From Baffinella frigidus (taxonomy: Eukaryota > Cryptophyceae > Cryptomonadales > Baffinellaceae): a stretch of 15,201 nucleotides of DNA. The notes beneath the pieces are model-generated. The model saw only the letters and a program-made list of their open reading frames with translations. It was not told the DNA's origin and made no database searches. The stretch is taken from positions 935,532-950,732 of the forward strand of contig MU646340.1 in NCBI GenBank assembly GCA_026770585.1, in the 5' to 3' direction. Position numbers and translations under genes: made by a program. Every line of letters starts with the position of its first letter. Position 1 is the stretch's first letter. Positions 6,518 to 13,100 of this stretch are shown one piece after another.

Positions 6518-8150
6518 CATGCTGCAGATGGTCAACCCCCCGCTCCCCGTGAGCCGTTTCTCACATCGTCCAGGAGAGGGAATGTTTCAGGCCCGAACAC
6601 CCTCCGGCGCCCGAACGCTTCCGAGCGGCATTCTTCTCGAGACACATGCCTCCAGGAGGTTTTTTTCCGTCCTGTTGCATCAATACAAAAATCGAGGAGA
6701 CACGGTGTGTGCTCGGATTGCTGTACAGTGGGCCAGGAGTGGTGTACAGTTTGGCCTCCTGGCAGCATTCCTGGCAGCCGAGGCGGGGAGGTTTGGGTTT
6801 TAGGGTTTAGGTTTAGGGCATGGACCTGCGTCGAGGAGCGCGACAACGTACCGTGTCGGATCCTTGGGATCGGCCATCACCTGTCCACAACTAACGTCAG
6901 TCGTCCACTCACCTTCGTTTATGGAACACGCAACCAACGACCCAGCCGACTGATTTCCGAGATCACCAACCAACCTACCAAGAGCAAAGCACACCAACAC
7001 ACCACTGCCCAGGGAGGTTCACGTCCTGTCCATGTCTGGGGCCAGTGGTGAGGTTCAAAGACTTGGGGCTAGGGCTAGTGGTACCACGCCCTGCTGCCAC
7101 ACCCCGCAGGCTCTGTCTCACCCGGTAACAAAATCCGCTCCAAGCAGCATCTGCGACTCTCAGCCGGGCCCCGGCGAGAAACAGGCGGGAATTAAAAAAC
7201 GCGGGTGGAAAACTGGAATGCCGGATCAAGATACCTGCCAGTCGAAGTAGACGGGCACGTTGACTTCCTGGAACATACCGATCACTCCCACCAAGTCATC
7301 CTGCTCACCACCCACCGTTAGGGACAGAGCGATGCAGCACCCGCTGAGCACTCGCTGCGTGTCACGCCTCTCCCGCGTGCCCCCTCTGCTGCTGCTCCGC
7401 CCCCGATCTGGCATCGCCAGCCACGCCCGTCCGAACCCAACCTCGCACAGAAGAGGGGCCCGCCACTCCTGCTGAGAACAAGACTCATTACCCGGGGCGA
7501 GCATTGGGTGGTTCGGGCGAACCTGTGTCTTGATGGCGTCGATGGTCACAACACTCAGCAGGCGGGGAGACTCTTGGGTGGTTGGTTGGTACCTGTGTCT
7601 TGATGGCGTCGATGGCGTCGAGGTAGGGCTTCAGCGGCTTGGCGCCGAGCTTGTCGATGGTTGCAGTGTCCATGCACGCGCGGTAGAACTCGCCGACCTT
7701 GCCCTTGTCCGCCTCCACCTCCTTCTTCAGCTCTTTGCTGATCCTGCTCTCCACGCCATCCCACGCCTTGGCCCACTCGACCTGGTCCTTCTTGATGCCA
7801 GTGTGCTCGGTGAAGCCCCCGCACGCAAACTTGTAGAAGTCGTCGCACGGATCGATGGTCGTGTCCATCGAGCCCTGCATGTCCAGCGGGATCGTGGTGT
7901 TGGCCCATGCGGCCTTCCACTGCCCCGTCTCCATCTTCTTCGCGCCGCAGAAGGGCACACACGTCTGCATCCACGCCGTGACCGTGATGGACATGATGAT
8001 CACGGTCGACACGAAACAGCACGTCTGCTTCGGGTGCTGCCGCCCCATCCCAAACTCCCCGAGCATGGGGTCCTCTTCTCTCTTCTTGCTCTTCCCCCCT
8101 CCGCTGCGCTTCGACTTCCCGCCTCCCCCCGAGTTTTTTTGGCTCTCCAT
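692..8150 (-). CDS. M13 family zinc metallopeptidase (neprilysin/ECE-like), complete, 16 exons
   Basis: Spliced coding sequence: 8150-7593, 7300-7235, 6880-6826, 6399-6278, 5707-5530, 5190-5024, 4835-4749, 4298-4128, 3775-3617, 3351-3249, 2794-2709, 2496-2419, 2182-2114, 1699-1552, 1166-1073, 758-692. This is 2208 bases, 735 residues plus stop, the usual M13 length. M13 enzymes are type II membrane endopeptidases that cleave peptides outside the cell or in the lumen. Visible here: a basic Gly/Ser/Lys-rich cytosolic tail; an anchor at about 44-61; [13 protein letters not shown] at 101-113; PRWRKC in exon 7; WMQPETK in exon 8; zinc site HEFTH at 564-568; third zinc ligand E624 in ENIAD; H680 and R686 at the family's spacing. 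The NAY/NAF substrate motif reads DGS. A TGA lies in frame upstream of the ATG, so 8150 is the first possible start. Introns 2, 10 and 15 hold nothing I recognise. Whether it is nearer NEP or ECE is not decidable here. Confidence 0.93.
1073..1166 (-). CDS. M13 exon 15
   Basis: Residues 683-713 plus two bases: [20 protein letters not shown], then [10 protein letters not shown], matching the family's 'RVnG.l.n...Fa.aF.C..gs.Mnp'. R686 is six residues after H680, as in NEP. The acceptor is CAG|AT, the only acceptor not followed by G. Donor GCG|GTACC, phase 2. Confidence 0.92.
1167..1551 (-). other. M13 intron 14 with C-run and internal repeats
   Basis: In sense orientation the intron opens GTA then 12 C (plus 1537-1548 is a G-run). 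ACGCTANCAAGCAGA occurs twice (near 1359 and 1512) and CAGCGATGGGG twice (near 1471 and 1530), with GTAGGTGG repeats between. This looks like an old local duplication. No coding signal. Confidence 0.5.
1552..1699 (-). CDS. M13 exon 14
   Basis: Residues 634-682 plus one base: [13 protein letters not shown] (family QlFFl.yaq.wC), ending EDDEHAP with H680, the transition-state His. The donor G|GTA runs into 12 C. Phase 1 is completed by AT of the next exon to give Asp. Confidence 0.93.
1700..2113 (-). other. M13 intron 13 with a small telomere-like remnant
   Basis: Close to the acceptor side, at about 1704-1762, there are degenerate telomere-type units in both orientations (AGGGTTGAGGG, then CTCTAAAACCCGAACCC). 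The rest is unremarkable. Confidence 0.4.
2114..2182 (-). CDS. M13 exon 13: third zinc ligand
   Basis: Residues 611-633: [20 protein letters not shown] then GVK. E624 is the third zinc ligand and D628 the Asp that orients the zinc His (family motif LGENIADnGG). Acceptor GAGCAG|GTG, donor AAG|GTGTG. Confidence 0.95.
2419..2496 (-). CDS. M13 exon 12
   Basis: Residues 585-610: [20 protein letters not shown] then YYSTFT, matching the family's 'dWWt......F......C...qY..f'. Acceptor GGCAG|GAT, donor ACG|GTCCA, phase 0. Confidence 0.94.
2709..2794 (-). CDS. M13 exon 11: HEXXH zinc site
   Basis: Residues 556-584: [20 protein letters not shown], the M13 zinc-binding and catalytic signature (family form GHEITHGFDD.GR). 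H564 and H568 bind zinc and E565 is the general base. Acceptor GCTCAG|GA, donor AAG|GTGCC. Confidence 0.96.
3249..3351 (-). CDS. M13 exon 10: substrate-binding strand
   Basis: Residues 522-555 plus one base: [20 protein letters not shown], then EPFF and NYG. It aligns with the family's VNAYY...VFPAGILQ.PFF...NYGG. D523 and G524 sit where NEP has N542 and A543 (41 residues before the first zinc His in both). Donor phase 1. Confidence 0.93.
3352..3616 (-). repeat. M13 intron 9 with duplicated splice boundaries at both ends
   Basis: At the donor end, plus 3612-3627 spans the exon 9 boundary and is repeated exactly at 3580-3595 (GAGACCTGGGTGGGAT). At the acceptor end, 3343-3354 spans the exon 10 boundary and is repeated exactly at 3404-3415 (CCCATCCACCTG). 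The offsets are 32 and 61 bases. Neither is a multiple of three, so use of an inner copy would shift the frame. Confidence 0.75.
3617..3775 (-). CDS. M13 exon 9
   Basis: Residues 469-521: [17 protein letters not shown] and [18 protein letters not shown], matching the family's 'W.dY..l' and 'kpvdr..W.m.p..v'. The donor CAG|GTCTCC is repeated 32 bases downstream inside the intron. Only the first copy keeps the frame. Confidence 0.93.
3821..3925. repeat. Tandem duplication of a 52-53 bp palindrome-bearing unit (M13 intron 8)
   Basis: Unit 1 is 3821-3873 and unit 2 is 3874-3925. They differ by one substitution and one single-base indel. Each starts GACGGGGGAAATT and holds a NTTGCCGGC block, then the perfect palindrome TTGCCGGCAA (3853-3862 and 3904-3913), then TACCGGCATTT. 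Multiple GCCGGC arms let each unit fold as a hairpin. It lies just upstream of exon 9 in sense direction terms (intron 8). Confidence 0.85.
4128..4298 (-). CDS. M13 exon 8
   Basis: Residues 412-468: a helical region with [13 protein letters not shown] and [18 protein letters not shown], the conserved 'WMd..Tk..A..Kl' motif. Acceptor AACAG|GTG, donor CAG|GTCTC, phase 0. Confidence 0.93.
4299..4748 (-). other. M13 intron 7: C-run, short direct repeat and telomere-like patch
   Basis: It holds a 13-C run at 4407-4419, a direct repeat GGTGGCGCCTAGT at 4499-4511 and 4522-4534, and a telomere-like patch at about 4703-4738 (AGGTTTAGGGTCTAGGGTTT on plus, C-rich in the sense strand). Confidence 0.55.
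4749..4835 (-). CDS. M13 exon 7
   Basis: Residues 383-411: [18 protein letters not shown], the diagnostic 'G....pRWk.C' block of M13, then NNLPDE. Acceptor CACAG|GTG, donor GAG|GTGCA, phase 0 at both ends. Confidence 0.92.
5024..5190 (-). CDS. M13 exon 6
   Basis: Residues 327-382, with [20 protein letters not shown], the family's 'l.nYl.wr.v......L' helix. Acceptor GCGCAG|GA was chosen because it keeps phase 1. A second CAG nearby would give the wrong phase. Donor CAG|GT runs straight into 15 C. Confidence 0.9.
5191..5529 (-). other. M13 intron 5 with direct repeat
   Basis: GGGTGCCCACGCGCA is repeated exactly at 5250-5264 and 5334-5348. Between the copies lies a short telomere-like patch near 5290-5325 (CCTATACCCTATACCCTAAA on plus), which is in the opposite orientation to most arrays in this gene. 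Confidence 0.55.
5530..5707 (-). CDS. M13 exon 5
   Basis: Residues 268-326 plus one base. A helix with [15 protein letters not shown] leads to [16 protein letters not shown], the family's 'yn.mt..eL..laP...W' block. The telomere-like array of intron 4 ends only about a dozen bases before its CAG acceptor. Donor TTG|GTCTG, phase 1. Confidence 0.9.
5719..5966. repeat. Telomere-like array with a 21 bp higher-order unit (M13 intron 4)
   Basis: The plus strand carries degenerate TTTAGGG, TTTGGGG and TTTTAGG units. About 5727-5796 is built from a 21-base unit of three heptamers, two TTTGGGG and one TTTGGAG, repeated about three times. The right part tends towards TTTTAGG then TTTAGGG. In the sense strand of the M13 gene it is C-rich and it reaches to about a dozen bases from the exon 5 acceptor. 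Confidence 0.92.
6150..6235. other. AT-rich island in M13 intron 4
   Basis: A sharply AT-rich stretch (TATTTATCCAAATTGTAATA and ATTAATAATTATAG) interrupts otherwise GC-rich DNA. A nearby 12-base palindrome CATGCCGGCATG lies at about 5993-6004. No coding or repeat signal was recognised. It may be an insertion or an intronic AU-rich element. Confidence 0.4.
6278..6399 (-). CDS. M13 exon 4
   Basis: Residues 227-267: [10 protein letters not shown], then a helix ending [11 protein letters not shown]. It corresponds to the family's 'gLgLP...yY' and 'm..l.G' region. Phase 1 in, phase 0 out, donor CAG|GTATG. Confidence 0.88.
6428..6515. repeat. CT/GA microsatellite (M13 intron 3)
   Basis: A long (CT)n run on the plus strand is interrupted by CGCGACGAGAGAGACA and eight T. 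The short GAGAGAGA block can pair with the flanking CT runs. It lies close to the exon 4 acceptor on the minus (sense) strand, where it reads (GA)n rather than a pyrimidine tract. Confidence 0.85.
6791..6818. repeat. Short telomere-like patch next to the exon 3 donor
   Basis: GTTTGGGTTTTAGGGTTTAG on plus, about 10 bases inside intron 3 from the exon 3 donor. C-rich in the sense strand, like the main arrays. Confidence 0.7.
6826..6880 (-). CDS. M13 exon 3
   Basis: Residues 209-226 plus the first base of codon 227: [18 protein letters not shown]. This matches the family's 'DPKDS..' followed by a beta strand. Acceptor GGACAG|GTG, donor GCAG|GTCC, phase 1, completed by GG of exon 4. Confidence 0.85.
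7235..7300 (-). CDS. M13 exon 2
   Basis: Twenty-two codons (residues 187-208), reading [15 protein letters not shown]. This fits the family segment in which an 'l..lh..gv..lf.f.v' pattern precedes a D-K dipeptide. Acceptor GAGCAG|GAT, donor CAG|GTATC, phase 0 at both ends. Confidence 0.85.
7504..7616. repeat. 70 bp offset duplication across the exon 1 donor
   Basis: Bases 7591-7615 (exon 1 end plus donor) recur exactly at 7521-7545 inside intron 1, and TTGGGTGGTT recurs at 7574-7583 and 7504-7513. In sense the intron therefore holds a second ATCGACGCCATCAAGACACAG-type segment (given here as key positions) followed by GT. Using it would break frame, because 70 is not a multiple of three. It looks like a recent partial tandem duplication. 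Confidence 0.85.
7593..8150 (-). CDS. M13 exon 1: cytosolic tail, membrane anchor, start of ectodomain
   Basis: Residues 1-186. The ATG has G at +4. A basic tail rich in Gly, Ser and Lys precedes a hydrophobic segment at about 44-61 ([18 protein letters not shown]), as in a type II signal anchor. [12 protein letters not shown] follows at 102-113. The exon ends IDAIKTQ at donor CAG|GTACC. The last 23 bases are duplicated inside intron 1. Confidence 0.93.
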
Positions 8151-9750
8151 CTGCGTGCGTGGCGCGGTCAGTCAGTCCCACGGCCCGAGCACCTCACGAC
8201 CCCTCCAAGCGTAGTTATCTCCTTCATTGGTCGGGGGAGCGGGGCGGACCTGTTCGATCGCGCCATAGTTCTGACTCCGGTCATCTCCGAACCCCAGCGC
8301 CCCGGACATTTCGTCGCTGGTTCAGTCCTCGCTGAGCAGCGATGCGCAAGCCGGCCGAATCTGGAGGGGTGGGTGGGCCCCGTCAATTTCGGCTGTCGTG
8401 GTCCGGGACAGGTCGTCAAGACGACAGGCATTGTCTCTGTGTGATAGAGCAAGGCGCTTTCTTGACAGATCAGTCGCATATGCTGAGGTAGATTTGCTGT
8501 TCGCTGACATGGGCTGGGAGATGTGGGGGAGATGGAGGCTGGTCCCATCGAATGAACGTTGGAAATAGTGGATACTTGGAACAAGGATTGAGCTTGTTCA
8601 GCCCTAATCTTCACCCGAAACCCTCAACCCTAAACACGGAGCTCGAAGATCCGTATGGGATGCCGTGTTTGAGGACAATAGTGGTCTATGCTGCTGACAG
8701 TGCATCACCTGTCCCACTTTGCAGCGAGAACGCGTCGTTGACGAGGCACTCTGATTTTGGTTTTGGAAAATCCCATTTTTTTGTTTTTGCATTTCGGAAA
8801 AGTGGCCCTATTTTGGGAACTCCGGAAAGTGGCCGTCATGTCTAAAGTTGAAATGGACAGGTTATCCGTGTAAATCGACGGGCCCGCCTGAGAGACACGT
8901 CAGACGAGGAACGGACACACAGCCAGGTCCCCTGCGCCATTGTGTTGTGGGTCACTGGATCGTGAAACGGACGCCCAGGTTCCTACGTGAGGCCCGGTGT
9001 GTTGCGGGTCTCGCAGGATCTTTTTGGTGCTGCGAGTGAAGGAACGGCTGGACCCTGAAACAAATTTCCAAGTTTTAGGACTGTTTGTAGCGTTTCAACA
9101 CCTGGGCCAGGTTGCCAACAGCCGACAGGGTAGTTGCGGTCTACGTCAAGATCCTGTGAGACTTGCGACACACCGGGTCTCACATAATCTTCTTGGTTCT
9201 GCGAGTGCAGGACAGGCTGGATCCTGGGTGGTTCAAAGTATTGAGAATTGTCGCTCTCCTCCTGAGCAGCCCACCAATCAGTAGTAAGAGCTCCTCCAGC
9301 CGAGAGATCGTGCTGCACAGAGGCAGCGGTTTGGGGGCGCAGTGAGCTAGATCGAGCATCTAGAAGCGATGCTGGAGTGCAGAGCGAGATAGTTGCACTG
9401 TTAGTTACCCAAGGCGAAGCCAAGATCGCAGTGAGCCACAGCGAGCATGTTTAGAGATGCTTGAGCGCAAAGACCATCACCACCCCAGCCGCCAGGAACA
9501 TCCGGCCTTACCACAGAGCGAAACGCGAATCAGCCCCTGCCTCTGTGTCTGATAAATGAAGAAAACACCGTGCAACACAGAGAGACCCTGCATGTCGTCC
9601 TGGCAACCTGTCCAGGACCACGGCACCCGAAATCGCTCACGGCGCACACCCACCCCTCCAGATTGGGCCGGCGTGTCATTCGCTGCTCGTTCCCAGCTCC
9701 CAACTATTCCGCGCTAAGACCCTTGCGGTGGTGGGCAGGTGGTGGCTGAA
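8151..9750. promoter_or_regulatory. Divergent intergenic region between M13 and M16 start codons
   Basis: About 1.6 kb separates the two start codons, so both promoters and 5' untranslated regions must lie here unless upstream non-coding exons exist. I see no clear TATA box. Points of note: a T-rich stretch near 8750-8790 followed by two near-identical boxes, CGGAAAAGTGGCC at 8795-8807 and CGGAAAGTGGCC at 8823-8834; a small telomere-like patch near 8612-8636; and the diverged repeat at 9004-9226. No coding exon could be supported. Confidence 0.5.
9004..9226. repeat. Diverged 54 bp direct repeat pair in the intergenic region
   Basis: Bases 9004-9057 and 9173-9226 align without gaps with about 10 differences in 54, sharing cores such as CTGCGAGTG and GGCTGGA. 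A fainter third partial copy may start near 8943 (GTGTTGTGGGTCACTGGATC). In translation one frame of each copy gives IFLVLRV, two or three variable residues, then RLDP. Confidence 0.65.
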
Positions 9751-10191
9751 ATGGCTGAAATGAAGATCGCGCAACCGGAGGTGGACAAGCGGCAGTACCG
9801 GCTCGTGAAGCTTGACAATGAGATGGACATCTGCCTGGTCTCGGACCCCGAGACGCAGATCGCGGCGGCCGCGCTCGCGGTGTGTGCTGGCCAGCTGCAG
9901 GACCCCCCCGAGGTGCAGGGGCTCGCCCACTTCTGCGAGCACATGCTCTTCCTCGGCAACGAGAAGTTCCCCGGCGAGAGCGACTTCGACTCGTTCTGCG
10001 CGCAGAGCGCGGGCTACTCCAACGCGTGGACGAGCATGGACCGCACCGTGTACCACTACATGCTCGCGCACGACCGCCTCGCGGAGAGTCTGGATCGGTT
10101 CTCGGGGTTCTTCTCGTGCCCGCTCTTCACGGAGGATCTCACGGAACGCGAACTCAACGCCATCGAGTCCGAAAACAACAAGAACCTCCAG
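9751..10191 (+). CDS. IDE: M16 exon 1: catalytic zinc site
   Basis: Residues 1-147. DKRQYRLVKLDNEMDICLVS opens the M16 domain, then GLAHFCEHMLFLGNEKFPGE, the inverted HXXEH site, SNAWTSMDRTVYHY (family NA.T....T.Y), and ELNAIESENNKNLQ with third ligand E141. The exon ends CTCCAG|GAATCC. No GT is available at this point. Confidence 0.95.
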
Positions 10192-13100
10192 GAATCCCGA
10201 AACCCTCAACCCTCAACCCTAAATCCTTAACCCTCCACCCTAAACCCCAAACCCCAAACCACCCTAAATCCTAAACCCCATGACACCCCAAATCCTCAGC
10301 TCCAAACATCAACCCTCAACCTTCAACCCTCAGCCCTCAACCCCCAAACCCCCAAACCACCATAAATTCTACGCCCCACACCACGCTAAATCCTAATCCC
10401 CACCTCAACCCTTCACCCTCCACCCTAAACCCTCCACCCTAAACCCCTCACCCGAGCCTGAATCCAAACCCCCAAACCCCCCTAAATCCCAAGACCTGAC
10501 CCCTGAACCAAGACACCTGAATCCTCAACCCCAAAACCCATACGCAAACCACTAAACCCAGAACACCCCCCCTGCAGGACGACGCGCGGCGGGAGTTTCA
10601 GCTGTGGCGATCGACGGCGAAGGAAGGGCACCCCCTGCAGCGCTTCGGCACCGGGAACCTGCACACCCTCAAGGAGATCCCCGAGAAGAACGGGACCAAC
10701 ATCCGCGAGCACCTCTTGAGGTTTCACGAGAGCAGCTACTCGGCGAACATCATGAAGCTCTCTGTGCTCGGCCGCGAGGACCTCGATACCCTCGAGGTCC
10801 TACACCCTCAAATCTAAACCCTACACCCCAAACCCCAAAACCTGAAGCCTAAACCCTAAACCCTGAACCCTAAACCCTAAACCCTAAACCCTAAACCCTA
10901 AACCCTAAACCCTAAACCCTAAACTCTAAACTCTGAACCCCAAACACTAAACCCTAAACCCTGAACACTAAACACTAAACCATAAACCCTAAAACCCAAA
11001 CCCCAAACCCCACACCCCAAACCCTACACCCTACACCCTACACCCTCAACCCTCAACCCTTCACCCTTCACCCTTCACCCTTCACCCTAAAACCTCAACC
11101 CCAAACCCTAAACCCCAAACCCCAAACCCTGAACCCCAAACCCAAAACCCCAAACCCCAAACCCCAAACCCCAAACCCTAAACCCTAAACCCTACTCCCT
11201 GAACTCTACACCCTAAACCCTAACCCCCCACCCCAAACCCTAAGCCCTAAGTCCTACACCCTAAACCCCAAACCCTTAACCTCAACCCCAAACCCACAAT
11301 CCAAACCCCCATCCCAGGCGCTGGTGCGGCAGCACTTCTCGGCAGTGCCGAACCGCAACCTGGAGCCGCTCGCAGGGTCCTCGGCGGATGACGATCCCTT
11401 CGACGCGGGGTGGAAGCAGCTGTACCGGATCGTGCCTGTCAAGGAGCGGAGGAAGCTGTGCCTCTTCTTCCCGATGCGGTCGACGTACCCGGACTATCGG
11501 ACCAAGATGACGCGCTTCCTCTCGCACTGCGTCGGACATGAGGTCCCGCCTCCCGCCTCGTCCTCCTCCACACGCCCAGCGGGTTCAATATTTTTCCACG
11601 TTGTATGGCGGATTCATAAAAGAGATTGTCGATTTCCGAAGACGCGCACCCTTCACCCGTCCTACCAGGTCAAACGTGTTGGTCTTTTAAACAGTTGGTA
11701 GATATGTACCAGCGGATGGTCGATTTCCGACAACCCTGTTACAAATCTGGGAAAATCCGGTGTTGAGAAAAAGATTAAAATACTTCGGATGGTAGGGCTT
11801 GCTTCCACGGGGGATAAGGTGAGGCAGTTGTTGCTGATTTATCTTCGGTAGATGCTGTTTATCAAAATGAGGCCCACGCAAAGCACACCCGGCGATTCAA
11901 CGCCGGAAACTAGAAAACATTGTACGTATTCAAAAATGGTCTGCCAAGTAGTAGCGCGACTTCCAATTCTTGTCTTCGTCCCTCTCTTTCGGTGCAGGAC
12001 AGGACATGCGTTGACCCCAAAGTCCCTTGACCCCCCCCCTTGAAACCCAACCGCCTTGAATCCCGCGCGCTGATTCGAGAATTCCCGGCCTGGTGCTTCG
12101 GCAGGGCAAAGGCAGCATCCTCTCTCTTCTCAAGAAGAAAGGCCTGGCGACAGACCTGGGCGCGGGCACAGCCACGCAGTCTACCCACTTCTCCATCTTC
12201 GAGATCTCCGTCAAGCTGACGGAAGAGGGGCTGCAGCGCTATGAAGAGGTGCCCTCCCCCGCATGCCCTTGACAGCGCCTGTTTTCCGCGAGGTGTTTCC
12301 TTGCCACGAGCGCCCTCTGCCCCGGCATGCGCGACACCTGAAGTAGCTTGATGGATATACCCGCACCGCCGCCATCTTCCGAGCAGTGCGCACCGCCCTG
12401 GGTGGGGACACCGCCCTGGGTGGGGACCACCCTCTGGGGTGACGGTTTGGCGGTTAGCGTTTGGGGTTGGGGCTTAGAGCTTAGGGTGGAGGGTTTAGGG
12501 TTTAGGGTCCAGGGTGGAGACCACGCGCGTCTGGCTGCGGCTGTGTGTGCATGCTGACCGGGGGATCAAGGAGAGGCCGGAGGCTCGAGGAGGGGCAAGG
12601 GAGGCTCAAGGGAGGGGCGATGCGCAGGTGATCTCGCTGATGTTCGTGTACATCAACGCGCGCGTGCGCCTCGGCTCACGCGAGGAGAAGACGCGCGTCC
12701 GCTCCGAAGTCGCCACCATCGAGACCCTCAACTTCCGCTTCCGCTCCAAGGCCCGCGAGGACAACTACACGGAGCAGATGGCGTGCAACCTCACGCGCTA
12801 CCCCCGCGAGCTTGTCCTCTGCGGCCCGGACCTCTACTTCGATCCCATCGACTTCGACGCGCTCGATGCGCTGATGGACGAGTGCTTCACGCCCGAGAAC
12901 CTGCGCATCCACCTCGTGGCGCCCACCGCGGAGATGCCGGGCGTGGGGGATACCGCCAAGTGGGAGGCAGGCTGCGAGAAGGAGAAGTGGTACGGCACCG
13001 TCTTCTCGCGTGAGCCGGTCCTCACCCCCCCCTCCCCTCCGACCCCCCTGCCCTATCTCGCGACTCCGTCGGCACCATGCACTCTTGGCGCCCACGCCAG

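Noticed and set aside
7530-8444. Long plus-strand frame of 304 codons antisense to M13 exon 1
   Set aside because: It is the complement of a strongly supported GC-rich exon, and its extra part shows no family resemblance.
9339-9445. Alu-like words (GCAGTGAGC, GGAGTGCAG, AGAGCGAGA)
   Set aside because: The words are scattered and in the wrong order for an Alu, and the genome is clearly not primate.
10200-11320. A true chromosome end
   Set aside because: The arrays are degenerate, internal and bounded on both sides by consecutive exons of one gene.
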